Position numbers and translations under genes: made by a program. The notes beneath the pieces were generated by a model. It saw nothing but the letters and a program-made list of their open reading frames with translations, was not told the DNA's origin and made no database searches. From Pontederia crassipes (lineage: Eukaryota > Streptophyta > Magnoliopsida > Commelinales > Pontederiaceae): a stretch of 64,000 nucleotides of DNA. Positions 23,680-35,649 of the stretch are shown piece by piece (the stretch's first letter is position 1; each line of letters begins with the position of its first letter). The DNA lies in contig CM060190.1 in assembly GCA_030549335.1 (NCBI GenBank), positions 73,174,118 to 73,238,117 on the forward strand, given 5' to 3'.

Positions 23680-25881
23680 ATGGAATCCGCGTCTCTTCTC
23701 CCGTCTCTTCCTCCCGCCACCAGTTCCAACTCCCCGCAGTTGCTCGCGCCTCGCTTACTACCGCCGCCACTTCGCCGGGACCTCCGCGGCGTGGGCCCCA
23801 GTCTCCTCGTCTCCGCCTCCCGGTTACGGAGAGCGCGGCAGCTATCCCGCCCGAGGGCCAGGGTGGAGATGGCTCCTTCCGTCGCCGACGATGGTCATCA
23901 GACGCTATTGGAGTTTGTCGGAGCTGGAGGGGCCGGCGTCGGAGATGATCTCGTTGTGCTATTGGGTCACCTCCAGTACGCCGCTAAGCGGATTGCGGCC
24001 TTAGTGGCTTCCCCCTTCAAGTCCGAGCTCGGCCGCCGGCGGGGAGGCGGGGACCGCGACGCGCCATCATCTTCATCCACGGGAAGGGATGCGCCCAAGC
24101 CGCTCGATATCGTCTCGGTACCTGCCTAACCGTTAGCCATGGACGTCGGTTCTTAGTTTTGGCTTTCAAGACTCAATTTTTATTACTATCTTCATCCACA
24201 AGATCATTCTTTTTGGGGTGTTCATTGGTCTGCGAAGTTCAAATTCTCACTACTATCTTCCAACATTTATCTACCAATTGTAGGAAATGTTCTAATGTTT
24301 CCTTTGGCTTTTAGCTACCTTGGATGTGGAAATTCCACCACTATGATTCCCGGATAAATGAGGTGTATATACATATGTTGGTCCCTAGAGAGGAAAATTA
24401 GCTGCTATATTCTTGTAAATTTAGGAAATTTGTTAGATTTACAGTAGCCATGGTTTGCGTGTATGGCATGGATGTGCAGATGGAAATAGAGAATCTGATG
24501 TACTTTAGGACTGTAGAATTTTGACCCTTCATGAGTTGCCATAAAATGAAAGGAGATAGAAAGAATGTACAGTGGTCTCTTAATTTGTTTGTTTTGTGAT
24601 TTTAAGCTACTAGATGAACGTGAGTGTGCACAAGATTATTTTCCTGCAATGTTCTCTATCTACCTCTGTTTCACTAATTGCTGCTAGCAAGTTACTTGGA
24701 TTCCTTTTGACATGTCAAATGAGGTTTCCATATATTACAACTAAATCCGTGTCATTGCAGAATGACATCATTTTGGCATCACTTAAGAACTCTGGAAAAG
24801 TAGCAGTTATGGCATCGGAGGAAGATGATATGCCGGTTTGGATAAAGGATGATGGTCCATTTGTTGTCGTTACCGACCCATTAGATGGTTCACGAAATAT
24901 TGATGTTTCTATTCCTACTGGAACAATTTTTGGAATTTACAATAGACTTCCAGAAGTAGACCATCTACCTGTAGAGGAGAAAGCTCAACTAAATTCTTTA
25001 CAAAATGGAGCACGACTTGTTGCTGCTGGTTATGTTTTATATTCATCAGCCACCATTTTGTGCATTAGCATTGGTTCAGGAACTCACGCATTTACACTGG
25101 ATCACACTACTGGAGAGTTTGTGCTTACACATCCTTCAATACAGGTTCCTCGTAGGGGTAAGAACCTATTTACAGGATCGTGAGTTCTCTTTTCTCAGAA
25201 ATGACATTATGAAACCTACTTTGGCATTAGTTATCTTAGTAGTCATGACTAGTTGAGTAGAAACTTTACAAACTTTGGAGAATAAATTAGTGATCAAATG
25301 ATTCTTCTCCCTTTGTCATCAATAAAACAGTAAGTCTTCATTTATTATGGTACAATTTGCAATGTCTTGAAATAGTTTCTTTGGCAAACGAAAATAGATA
25401 TAGAGCTGTTAGCTTTCCAAGTTGAAACTCTTACAATCAATGTTAGTTGATCATTGTTGTCTTTTGTTCATTAATTGCAGGACAGATATATTCTGTGAAT
25501 GATGCGAGGTATTTCGACTGGCCTGATGGTTTAAGGCAGTATATCGACACTGTTAGGCAAGGAAAAGGCCAGTTTCCGAAGAAATATTCAGCTCGTTATA
25601 TATGCTCACTTGTTGCTGACTTCCATCGCACACTTATATATGGGGGTGTGGTAATGAACCCGAGGGATCACCTTCGTTTAGTTTATGAAGCTAATCCGCT
25701 TAGTTTCCTCATTGAGAATGCTGGAGGGAGAGGCTCTGATGGTAAAATCAGGATTCTATCCATGCAGCCTGTTGAGTTGCATCAAAGGCTTCCCTTATTC
25801 TTGGGGAGCATGGACGATATGCAGGAGCTGGAGAGCTACGAAAATATTCAGCAAAAGATCAACCCAGGATATGATGTTTGA
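23680..25881 (+). CDS. CFBP2: Fructose-1,6-bisphosphatase, chloroplast type II (non-redox), complete
   Basis: Exons 23680-24117, 24761-25157 and 25481-25881 give 411 residues. The first about 60 residues (MESASLLPSLPPATSSNSPQ...) are Ser/Pro/Arg-rich and acid-poor, as in a chloroplast transit peptide. The catalytic core includes KRIAALVASPF, GKVAVMASEEDD, the metal-binding DPLDGSRNID, GTHAFTLDHTTGEF and the substrate-side YEANPLSFLIENAGG. The enzyme hydrolyses fructose-1,6-bisphosphate to fructose-6-phosphate in the stroma. The extra Cys-bearing regulatory loop that makes cpFBPase I thioredoxin-dependent is absent: the segment before LVAAGYVLYSS is short and Cys-free. That matches cpFBPase II. 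The first exon is strongly GC-rich, the others are not. Splice sites and phases are consistent. It is divergent from the LLPH-like gene and convergent with the mutarotase. Confidence 0.95.
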
Positions 25882-26455
25882 TTCACGGAGATTCCCGAGG
25901 GGCACAACCTTTGTTTTGTTTCAATGTGTTATGATGTGTATTTAAATTCGAATTTCAAATAATTCCAAACTCACCCAGCCGATCCCCTTTAATCAAGGGA
26001 TTTGCAACTGTAAAATCTTGTAAAAGAAGCACGTTTGGATTCAAAAAAATTGAATGCTAATTATCTGCATGCATGCGAGAGTATCGTCTGTTTGAAATGC
26101 CAAGTGTTGCAACTTGCAAGTAATACTTCTCCTTTACAATAATATATGGTCAAGTCCCTCCAGTCTTCATGCCTACTTTCATGGGGCAAGAAATTACCTC
26201 TGTTCTAATGCACATTAGGTCGTCCGGTTTTTCTCCAGAAGTTGTTATCATGAACAATACAGATGCAAATTTCTGAAAGTGCTTCAGTTAACAAAAAAAA
26301 AGGGGAGCACAACTTTTCTTTATAGAATATTAGTAATGCCTATGCCTATGAACATTAGAAACCAGACACTAAAACTGCAAATACCAAGAAAGTTTAGAGA
26401 TAACTTATTTTGAGACACGTAGCTTACTAAAAATACATACTAAGAAGGTATTTGA
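25882..26455. other. Convergent 3' UTR region
   Basis: 574 bp between the stop codons of FBPase (plus) and the mutarotase (minus). It should hold both 3' UTRs and polyadenylation signals. No other feature is seen. Confidence 0.6.
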
Positions 26456-27967
26456 TCACTGCTTGAAGGAGAACTTGTACTGCATGAAATGCTTGTAGAC
26501 CTGTCCAGGGCCATAAACCGAGTTAGGAAAGTTCTTTTGGTTCACTGCGTCTGGGAAGTTCTGAGTCTCCAGGCAGAGGCCATCATGGATGTGGTAGTAA
26601 TGCCCGCCCTTCCCCTTCTCATTCTTCAGGAAGTTGCCGGTGTAGAACTGCACCCCGGGCTGGTTGGCCCACAGCTCGAGCACCCTGCCGGACTTGTCGT
26701 CCTCCACCACGGCCACCTTCCTCACCCCTTGCCCGTCGGCCGGGGAGCTCACCACGTAGTTGATGTCGTAGCCTCCCGGCACCTGGTCAATCCTGCTGCC
26801 GGCAGTCGCGGGCTCTTGGAAGTCGAACGGAGTGCCTTCCACCGGGGTTATCTTGCCGGTCGGGATGAGGTTGCTGTCGACCGGAGTGATGTGGGAGGCA
26901 AAGATTTGGACTTTGTTGTTCAGGATGCTGCCGCTGGCTTGGCCGCCGAGGTTCCAGTACGTGTGCTGCGCCATGTTTACCGGCGTTCGCTTGTTCAGGG
27001 GTACCGCCTCCATGTGCACGCTCAGTACGTAGTCGTCGTCGATTTTGTATGTCACGAACACATCGAGATCACCAGGGAAACCTGTTCATTAACAGTTCAA
27101 TATTATATGTGAAAAACGACGATTATCCAATCAAGTAAACTGTACAATATACGGATTCAAATACCAAGGAAACAGGATAACTTGTAAATGATATGCGTAC
27201 CTTGTTCTCCATCAAAGCTGCGATAGTGGAAAGTGATATAAGGGAATTCACCAGTGACCCTCTCTTTGACGGACCAGAAAACTCGGTTGAATCCTCTGTG
27301 GCCGCCTGCATGGATCGATGTTGAAATTTTATTAACTTGTGAACGCAGAGTTCAATCCGTAAGAAGAAAGAAACGATGAATTAATACCATGCAGAGAGTT
27401 ATTCCCGTCGTTTCGGAATAGATGGTATACTCTAGAATCCAGAGTGAACTTTGCATCTGCAATCCTGTTGGCAACCCTCCCCACCAATGCTCCGAAATAT
27501 GTCGTCTCGTTCTGTCGAAGGCAGAAATCAGAAACATGAACTAGCATTCCGTATACACAACAGAAGCAAATCAATACATCCCTTGCTGCAGTTCGTAAAA
27601 AAAGAAAAAAAAAATCTTATATTTATCTCAGAAGTTAAGTGATCTTACGGCATAGCCGCCAATCCCATCGTACCCCAGAACGACATCATCCAACTTTCCT
27701 GTACATATTGAAACCACATTAAAACCAAAGAAACATTTTTTTTCCACAGATTTCCTGTAAAAAACAGAGAAAAAGAAAAAAGAACGAACCTTTGGAGTCG
27801 GGAAGAACGACGGATAGTATCGTTGCACCCCAGTTGGTGACTTTGACGGAGAAGTCTCCCCTCTTCAACTCGTATATCCCGACTAATTTCCTTCCCTCTG
27901 CGGCATGGAAGCCTGCGAAGAAGAAGACGAGCAGCACGGAGACGGAGACGGCCAGGAATTGTTTCAT
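26456..27967 (-). CDS. Aldose 1-epimerase (galactose mutarotase-like), secreted, complete
   Basis: Exons 27790-27967, 27649-27698, 27388-27511, 27201-27305 and 26456-27081 give 360 residues in consistent phase. An N-terminal signal peptide (MKQFLAVSVSVLLVFFFAGF) is followed by the aldose-epimerase fold: ELKRGDFSVKVTNWGATILS, YFGALVGRVANRIADAKF, NNSLHGGHRGFNRVFW, and PVNMAQHTYWNLGG with the catalytic-type His. Then come PGVQFYTGNFL and the GLCLETQNFPDAVNQ motif with the catalytic-type Glu. The family interconverts alpha- and beta-anomers of galactose, glucose and related sugars. The signal peptide suggests an apoplastic or endomembrane location, as for many plant members. A (GA)n tract lies in the 5' UTR. 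I see no defect. Confidence 0.94.
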
Positions 27968-28007
27968 TGTCGTGGGGGGAACAGAGGACCAAGAGAAGGA
28001 TGAGAAA

Positions 28008-28026
28008 GAGAGAGAGAGAGAGAGAG
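28008..28026 (-). repeat. (GA)n / (CT)n microsatellite in the mutarotase 5' UTR
   Basis: A pure GA run on the plus strand, hence CT on the coding strand, 40-60 bp upstream of the start codon. Such tracts are common in plant 5' leaders and can bind GAGA factors. Confidence 0.8.
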
Positions 28027-28053
28027 ATGAAGAATAAAAGGAACGGACCTTAA

Positions 28054-28060
28054 TTAAATA
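28054..28060 (-). promoter_or_regulatory. Putative TATA box of the mutarotase gene
   Basis: TATTTAA on the minus strand, about 90 bp upstream of the ATG. Confidence 0.45.
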
Positions 28061-28067
28061 GGCAAAT

Positions 28068-28797
28068 GAGTCCATGGGAAGGCGTTTATGCCCATGGCAA
28101 CAGATCGTACCGTTTTATTCTACAGATAGATTTTTCCTATTTTGTTTGTGCTGATCTCTTTTTCTTCTTTTTTTCCTATTCAACAGTTTGATTTTAATCT
28201 GATAAGAGGATTGAAAACGAGAGATAAACAAGTCAGGAACTCAATAATTCACTGTACACATATCTTTTCGACTTTTTTGCTATTTTTCGTGAAACAATAT
28301 TTCTCTACTCTTTTTTTTTTCTCGTGTTAACTAAATAATAATTGAAAACTGAATTAACTAATCCAATTCAAAACATTGAGGATATGGTAATATTTTGAAC
28401 AGTGTTTCCGAAGTTATCGATGTTTCATCTGCTAACTAACAAATGTTTGTTAAAAGTTCTCTAATCTTGATTGATTGATAAGCTTATGAATTATGATCCC
28501 ATTAATGCTCTTATCATAAAAAGTTGGAATCGTGACAAATCAAAAGTGCTCGCTCAACTTGAACTCTATCCAGGATTTCTAACTACGCATGCATGGAATA
28601 ATTAGGATAGGAAAAGAAGTAATACAAAAGAGTTGTGGTGCGATGTAAATTAAGACAATTGAATTTGATTTTAAATGATAATGTTATTGAACCATATCAA
28701 CTAACAAGGATATTGAAACTTTTATCCTATTGATTATTGCGTGTAATCTTTTTTATTCATGTGTTCAGAAATTTCATGTTAAGAACACAAGCACAAA
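28068..28797. other. AT-rich intergenic region
   Basis: No gene or element recognised between the mutarotase promoter and the tRNA gene. Confidence 0.5.
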
Positions 28798-28870
28798 GGG
28801 GGTGTAGCTCATATGGTAGAGCGCTCGCTTCGCATGCGAGAGGCACGGGGTTCGATTCCCCGCACCTCCA
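28798..28870 (+). tRNA. tRNA-Ala, anticodon CGC
   Basis: 73 nt folding as a standard cloverleaf. Acceptor GGGGGTG pairs with CACCTCC plus discriminator A. The D arm contains TAGCTCATATGG (box A). The anticodon stem CTCGC/GCGAG encloses loop TTCGCAT, giving CGC, which reads GCG alanine codons. The T arm is GGGGTTCGATTCCCC (box B). There is no intron. CCA is not encoded, as expected for a nuclear gene. It is followed immediately by a T-run terminator. Confidence 0.96.
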
Positions 28871-28955
28871 TTTTTTTAAGAAAAACTAAATTCCGTATTT
28901 TTACCTTCCCCGCACCTCCATTTTTAAAAAAAAAACTAAATTCCGTTTTTTACCT
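28857..28955 (+). repeat. Tandem duplication of the tRNA 3' end and trailer
   Basis: The tRNA 3' end CCCCGCACCTCCA, its T-run and the following AAACTAAATTCCGT occur twice, about 50 bp apart. The second copy has only the last 13 tRNA bases and is not a tRNA gene. Confidence 0.85.
28871..28877 (+). terminator. Pol III terminator of tRNA-Ala
   Basis: Seven T residues directly after the discriminator base. Confidence 0.9.
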
Positions 28956-29036
28956 TTAATTTTCATGGCTGAAAAGTGGAAGAGCCTTGAAGCTTATCTA
29001 TCAAACGAGCTGCTGGCGGAATCGTAGCGGTACGCC

Positions 29037-32000
29037 ATGAACGCCTCAGCCGTCGCCTCCCCGTTCGCGGATCTAAGCCTCTGCCGCTGCGCCGCGCCCC
29101 GCCGCCGTCACGCCCGCGTCACCATCTGCTCTCACGCGACCGCTCCTCCAACTCCTTCCGGCCCCAAATTCCAGTCCATCCGCCGGCGGGACGCCTCCGT
29201 CGCACTCGCCAGCGCCCTCCTCTACCCACTCCTCTCCCCCGCCGTCCCAGCCGTCGCCGACGACTCGCCGCAGGATTCCGCGAGCTGCCCACTCGCCGTC
29301 GCCCCCTCCGGACTCGCGTTCTGCGATCGTGTCGTGGGCACCGGCCCCCAGGCCACCCAAGGGCAGCTCATCAAGGTTCTGCTTTCCATTCTCGCAGTGC
29401 CATTTTGCATGATATGCGACAAAAAGCTGCGACTTCTTCCTCGTTTGTATGTCCATATTGATCACGGAACCGCGATAACGCTCGGATTTTTATGTGTTCT
29501 TTCTTGTTGGTGAAATCAGGCGCACTATGTGGGGAAGCTGGAGAATGGGAAGGTGTTCGATAGCAGCTACAGCCGCGGCCAGCCATTAACATTTCGCATC
29601 GGCGTCGGCGAGGTAAATGATTGAACGCGTCATCGAGATCTTAGAATGAATGGAATTAGATTTAGCAATCGGCATTGGTGTTCTTGGCTGTTTACATGTA
29701 AAAACTGATGCCGAACGCTTGAGCTACCAGTATTGAAGTAGAACATTTGTGCTTTCTCTAACACCCCTTAAGCCCGTCAGTTTTGTTTAAGCTCGCACGA
29801 ATGTAAAATGCGTTACTTATAAGCCCATCATCACACCATCACATCTCCTTGTTTTGTCCATGGGACTCATTGAGCGTTATCAGAGTTCATTCATACATGA
29901 GATACGATTTGTCCTCCTAGTGATATCTGCTGAAATATATACTTACATGATACCTGATAGCCCTGAATGGAAGTACTTAAAGCAACTACTTTATGCAGGG
30001 GGAATGTGCATTTGGGTGTTTGTTTCGAAATTACATAGTGGAATACTAGTAAGATAATGTCAGAGATTAAAACAGGTTATATGAACAAGTTTTACTGCAT
30101 AGATTATTATCTCCCTCCTGCATGTGAACAATGAACTTTGAACAAGTAAATCAAAGAACTGTCTGTCCACCGTGAAGAAACTCAGAAGTGTTGCTCCTCC
30201 AATGCAGTGCATGAGAAAAATTGGGAGGAAAGTGTATTATTTTCAAACAATCATAAGGGAAGTTCAGAGACATAGAATCAGTTAGAATCATGTTCTTTCT
30301 ATCAATAGAGATATAGTTAGAACTTACGATGGCAACATGCAACCTGTGGTTTTACTAGATATGTGCTAGCCACCTAATCAACATGCTCAAATTCTGATTG
30401 GATGATCCATTTTTTTCTCGTTAATATCTTGATTTTATGTGATCTGTTGGATTTATAATTCTATACTAAGAAAATAATCATTTAGATCCGACATAGAAGT
30501 AAGATCATAATTGTCCCCCAACTTTAGGTCAATATCTTAACGGTCTCTCAACTTCAATTTACAACTAGATTGTCCTTGAACTTTGATTTTCTTGCACGCA
30601 TCATCCTCCTAACCTCTAATGGATAGTTTTTTTATTACTTTGTTGATGTGGCGTAACAAAATGTAATATAAAAATATAATAAAATAATAAAAAAAAAGAG
30701 GTGGTAGTCTCGCCGAAGGGGACAAGGGGGCGGCGCCCCCACCCCCTCTCCTCTCCGACGCCAAAGAGGAGGGGAAGGGGTGCCTCTCCATCGCATAGGG
30801 GGGCCCGTTGCATAGGGGGGCCGGCGCCCCCATTTCTCCCTCACCAGCGCCATGCACGAGGACTTTCTCCCTCACCGGCACCACGCGCGAGGAAGAAAAG
30901 GGGGGTGCCGGACCCCCTTGCAAGCTCACCGGCGCGCGAGCTCGCACATGGGGTGGCTGCCCCACTTTTCTCCCTCGTGGTCAGCGAAGGAGAAGAGGGG
31001 GGCACTAGCCACCCTGTGCGAGGGGCCGGCGCACCTTCCCCTCCTCTCCGGCTCCGAAGAGGAGAGTGTGTGTGGGCGCCACCCCCCTTGGTCCCCTCCG
31101 ACAAGAGGCGGCAACCTCGCTTTTTTATATTTTTTTATTTTTTTATTATATTTTTATATTATTTTATTATATTTTGTTACATTCGGAAAATTATTGAAAT
31201 AATCTAATTATAAATTAAAATTGAGGGATCGTTGATATTGTCATTTACAAGAGTGTTGCGTCGCCAGTTATAAACCAAGAGGGAATATGATGTTCCCTAT
31301 ACCCAAAATTCAGTCATCTTATTGCGTGCGTTCTATCTTGAAGTACAAGATGTATGCTGACATCTTCATGACTAATTCAGTAATTCTACCATATCAAACA
31401 TTCTGACTCTTTTCAATTCGAATGTCTGCAGGTGATAAAAGGCTGGGATCAGGGTATATTAGGCGGGGAAGGCGTACCACCTATGCTTGCTGGTATGGAG
31501 AGATCGGAGATGTATTTTCCCATTCTCTGGCATCTTTAAGTACTTGCAAGGTTCATTATTTTTTGGTTAAATTCATTTTAGGTGGTAAGCGGACATTAAA
31601 GCTTCCCCCAGAACTTGGATATGGTGCCAGAGGTGCAGGTTGCAGAGGAGGTAAATCTGCACCCAAACATTGGCAGTCGAGATTAAATAAGTCTTAACCG
31701 TCCATTATAAGATTAAAAAATTAATTTTAATCGTTTTGAGATACAACAGTTTAAAGGCATTAACATCTCCATGGAATCTAATAAGTATTTGTTAGAAAAT
31801 GCTTAAAAGTTGGTTTACCTGTAAACTGCAAAGTTTGAAGGTTGCATAAACAATAGAGAACAATAGGAGTTCTGATTGACAGGAGAAGGTGTAGAAACTG
31901 TGGTTGTATAATCATTTAAAGGCGTTTTTCACAATCAGAGATTTCAGCTCTTCTCACAATCTCCATTTTCCACTGACAAATTGTTTTTGGTGCCTCAGGT

Positions 32001-32057
32001 TCCTGCATTATTCCCCCAAATTCAACCCTTCTTTTCGACGTGGAACTAATTGGCTAG
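29037..32057 (+). CDS. FKBP13: FKBP-type peptidyl-prolyl isomerase of the thylakoid lumen (FKBP13-like), complete
   Basis: Exons 29037-29375, 29520-29612, 31432-31492, 31582-31650 and 31999-32057 give 206 residues in consistent phase. A Ser/Arg-rich transit peptide is followed by a twin-arginine lumen signal ([20 protein letters not shown] ending AVPAVA), so Tat import into the lumen is likely. The mature part has the FKBP core: [60 protein letters not shown]. Two cysteine pairs (ASC...FC near its start and GCRGGSC near its end) sit where FKBP13 has its two redox-active disulfides. FKBP13 is a thioredoxin-regulated prolyl isomerase reported to bind the Rieske protein precursor. Intron 2 is unusually long (1.8 kb) because it holds a repeat element. 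The first exon is very GC-rich. No defect seen. Confidence 0.95.
30525..31245. repeat. Inverted-repeat element with GC-rich core, in FKBP13 intron 2
   Basis: The left arm (about 30525-30700, containing CTCAACTTCAATTTACAACT) is inverted relative to the right arm (about 31125-31245, containing ATAATTAAAATTGAGG-like sequence). The core 30700-31115 is very GC-rich with repeated CCGGCGCCCCC-type words. Long ORFs on both strands of the core are by-products of base composition. It belongs with the elements at 35.6, 36.3 and 45.4 kb. Confidence 0.65.
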
Positions 32058-32741
32058 GCACAACTCACAAGTTCACTGTCTCCCAGCATATTTTTGTCTT
32101 AATGTAAAACTAGATTGATGTGTACAAGGCAGTGTTGCAAAGATGTGAAAACCTCTTTCAGCATCCATTCTCTCATTCCAATCACCCTTTGGCTTATTAT
32201 GTGAGAATTTAAAACTTGAATTAATGATAAGTAAATATTTTTCTATTGCATAGCCTTCAAGTTGTGCCAGTGTTCTTTAAGGTCATGTGTGAACAATAGT
32301 TTGTGTTTTCTACTATTTTCTAAGTAGAAGAAAAGGACGTTTTTCGAACTTATTTTATACTTTATACTTTAGTTGAGATCCCTAGAAATCCTAAAGCGAA
32401 ATATAAAAAAATAGCTCAATATCCAAACAAGCAAATTTTTTTGAGAAAATCCAAACAAGCAAATTTTTTTGAGAAAATCCAAACAAGCAACTTGATCAGA
32501 CTCAACAGGGAATAGCTCGGAAATAGGTACGAGTTAAATAATATTATTCCATCCACAAGAAAATTTATAGAACACAATTCCAATTAATTGTATGGTTATA
32601 AGTAGTTAATTAGCACGAAATCAATTAATTCATTAAAATTAAAAGTCCACATTTGTAACATGTGCTACAGAAAGATCTTAATAAATTTGATCAAGTGCTT
32701 GCACAAAAATAATAGAAAAACGGTAATTTCAAGTTAGAACT
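32058..32741. other. FKBP13 3' flank
   Basis: It contains the FKBP13 3' UTR and AT-rich DNA. No gene is seen. Confidence 0.5.
32422..32490. repeat. Short tandem repeat, about 34-bp unit
   Basis: Just over two copies of a unit containing ATCCAAACAAGCAAATTTTT followed by GAGAAA. Confidence 0.85.
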
Positions 32742-32911
32742 ACAACAACAACAAAGTCTTATCCCACTAGGTGGGGTCGGTTACATGAATCATACGACTT
32801 CGTTGATCCATATTCATAAGATTCGACAGGATTTTATGCTGGCTGTCGGGGCCTAACACAACCCTCCTCCTTTATCCGGACTTGGGACCGGCTATAAAAT
32901 ATAGGCGGAGT
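32742..32911 (-). mobile_element. Second copy of the TTG-tailed SINE
   Basis: Reverse-orientation relative of 2224-2415 (shared GACCCCACCTAGTGGGATAA and GCCGGTCCCAAG motifs, TTG tail). It is bounded by an 18-bp target duplication TAATTTCAAGTTAGAACT at 32724-32741 and 32912-32929. Confidence 0.78.
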
Positions 32912-33200
32912 TAATTTCAAGTTAGAACTAATCACAAATTTTGATTTCATATGAGACAAAACTTATACACGTAAAAATGTATGTATATAAGATCCAGAAG
33001 GTTAAGCCACCAATAGAAAAAATAGAGCAGCATCTCAAGTATACATGCTATATTTCACATCAAAAAATGAAGATCATTATACACTCTGATGAAAATCTTT
33101 CTACAAGATGTTAGCCTGCTTTAGTTTTTCAAATACACAAGATGCAGCATACTTCAAACCCTGGGCAACAAGAGGGAAGCAAATCAAAGAAGACCACCTA

Positions 33201-35226
33201 TTAGAACCTAGGCGCAGTTGTCGGAATCCTCACTGATCCTACTCCTGTCATCAACACTCTGCGCTTTTGCCTGAGGTAGATGACTGGACCACTAATAAGC
33301 AACAAACCCAGCATGAGTACCTGCCATTTGGAAATCACAGAACAATATGATCAAAATCATTCAAGTATACTAAATTCTGAAAGAGAAGCAAATAGGAAAA
33401 TATGATGGAATAGTCTAAGAACTTATGTAAGCATATATGGATGCAGAAAAATAACAGCACCAATAATTGAGAAAGATTCAGGAAAACCTTGTAAACCAGT
33501 TATCATGCATCTTGAAACCAAGAAGATACATAGCTGTGCCAAAATAGAAAAGTAATGTTATTAGAATCATTGAGCATACCTCAAATCCCAGGACAGACAA
33601 CTTCTCTTCACCTTCAATTGGTACGCAGCTCCTATAAGTAATGTAGCTTTGTGCTCCTAATGTTGACGAATCATTCAACAACTTTCTCCATCTGTAGTTA
33701 GTTAATGCGCTCAGCAGCTGTTCATGTGAGAGCCTTCTTCTGCCTTTCTTAGTTTCTTGCTTTGGATTTTGTTCTATTTCCAAACATTTTAAAGGGATTC
33801 GATAGCCAGTTTCACTACAGTGATATTTATCATCAGTCTACAAAAAATCCAATCCAAGGTCAGCATGATATCGAGAAAGAGAGATATATATGACGAGCAA
33901 CTCAGGAAGCAAAAGAAGATTAAAAAATATATAAAAGGAGACCAAAAGATTGAACGAAAAAACTTCATAGACAATTAACTAAACCAAGCTAAAATGAGTC
34001 TGTTTCATTATGAGATAAAAGCTTCACAGAATGATCTTGATGGTCCCATCTGCCACGAAACAAGTCAGTATCTTACTAATAATGAGACGAAGAACTTGAG
34101 TCCTAAATTACCATCAACCAAGAAAATATTAATGACTTGAGGTGAAGGAGGCAAGAATCAAGATGAGACCAAAACAAGAATCAGCATTTCAATATTAATA
34201 ACCTGAGCTAGTCCCTAGGTTTTTTCCTTGATTAGAATGAAGGCACAAGATGCTCAGCAACAGGGACTACTGTGAGAACTAGACGGCACAAAAAATTTTG
34301 CCCCTAATCATGGGATTCCTGAGATGCAGTCAACTGAGCTAATTCTCCAATTCATGGAATGCCCAACCACCAATTCTCCAAAGTCCACGCCATAATACCT
34401 CTTTGTTTTCTCCTTTTCCTATTTGATTAGCATTTCATCCAAATGTAAAAGACACATTTTAGCCCTTGAATTACAATTTTCCAATCAAATTTGAAATGAA
34501 AAGAACACTAAGGAATATCTCAATTTTTATTACCAAGGATAAAAATTCCACAACCAACCTAACCCCTTTTGCATTTCAACACCTTTCTCCTATAATTACC
34601 CACTACTTGTATATCCCCGCTCATCAAATAACTCTTGAACACTAATAGATATCAAATCCTTAGAAATATAAGCATCGTCTGTATGCTACCGAATTCAAAA
34701 AAAAATTTCCTGCCAGACCTTGAGACCTCCTATTTCAATAGAAAGGCCAGATCGAAAAGTAAAGAGGATATAGAATCAATTATTACTTACTCATTTTGCT
34801 TCTTGTGCCTTCTTCGTTCACTACAGAAACACTTTTACTTCTACATAAAAAAACATTCTTATAATCTATAATCCTCAAAAATAGCCAATGGGTTGTAAAT
34901 CGAACTTTGATTTTTTTTTTCTTTCCCCGAATCAAGCGTGTACAAAACGGTTTGACAAGTGTTTAGACGATCAGAAGAGGAAAAAAAAGGAATCAACGGA
35001 ATATTCTAACCTTCTCGGAGTATTGGCAAGGAAGGCAGGGACCGGAGGGAGAGCACTTGAAGGAGGCGTTCCCCTTGACTTCTTGGAAGCCCAGCAGCAA
35101 TCGCCCGCTGCTGCGACTGTCTCCGTAGTTTGCTCCGAGCGTCAAAGGCATGCAGGATGACGCAACGGCCAGGGCTAAGACCATCGGCCACCACATCGTC
35201 GGCACCGCCGCGCGACGAGATCCCAT
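33201..35226 (-). CDS. Small type I membrane protein of unknown function, plant-conserved type
   Basis: Exons 35011-35226, 33580-33837 and 33201-33320 (all phase 0) give 197 residues. An N-terminal hydrophobic segment (WWPMVLALAVASSCMPLTLG, about 12-31) is a likely signal peptide. A Cys-bearing lumenal or extracellular part follows (FKCSPSGPCLPCQYSE, then YHCSETGYRIPLKC) with a basic stretch KKGRRRLSHEQL. A single membrane helix (VLMLGLLLISGPVIYL) sits near the C-terminus, followed by a short basic tail. I recall uncharacterised plant proteins of this layout but cannot name a function. The paired cysteines suggest disulfides in the secretory pathway; that is inference. The upstream in-frame TTG codon was not used as a start because the ATG at 35226 directly precedes the signal peptide. 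Confidence 0.85.
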
Positions 35227-35649
35227 TTGTTTCCGTCTCCGCTTTGATACCTTTCTCCGACGGGACAAAAAAGAGCCGACCTTTTTTTCTCTAAATTGTA
35301 ATGCTTACGGGTCGGATGCATGGGGATAAAGGCTTCAATGCTTCATAGAACAAAACCCGTTATGATTTAGGTGCACGGCAAAAAAAGTTAAAAACCGCCA
35401 CAAAAATCTAGATAATAAAAAAACCTTAGCGGTTCTACATAATTGAAATTATATAATATCTTACCATTTTATCATTGTTTTAATATTTCTAAAATTGCTC
35501 TGTTACATTAAAATTAAGTATTTACATATTAACAGAAGTTATGCAAATTATAAATAGTGCTATTAAAACATATAACACGTGTCAAGTTATAGAAAAAATA
35601 TTCCTTATGTTATATAAATATGAAATTAATAAGGGTCATTTTCTTCGAC
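35227..35649. other. Upstream region of the membrane-protein gene
   Basis: Promoter and 5' UTR of the minus-strand gene grading into AT-rich DNA. Nothing else is seen. Confidence 0.45.

Noticed and set aside
26489..27112. 207-codon plus-strand ORF
   Set aside because: Antisense shadow of the last mutarotase exon, which has clear family motifs on the minus strand.
28908..28930. Second tRNA gene after tRNA-Ala
   Set aside because: Only the last 13 tRNA bases are duplicated; no A or B box and no cloverleaf.
30609..31207. Several overlapping ORFs of 65-168 codons on both strands
   Set aside because: They lie in the GC-rich, repeat-built core of an intronic element. Open frames occur in most frames at once, translations are Pro/Arg/Gly-rich and no domain is recognisable.
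32422..32490. Short direct repeats considered as a CRISPR-like array
   Set aside because: Only about two units, no spacers, and eukaryotic nuclear context.
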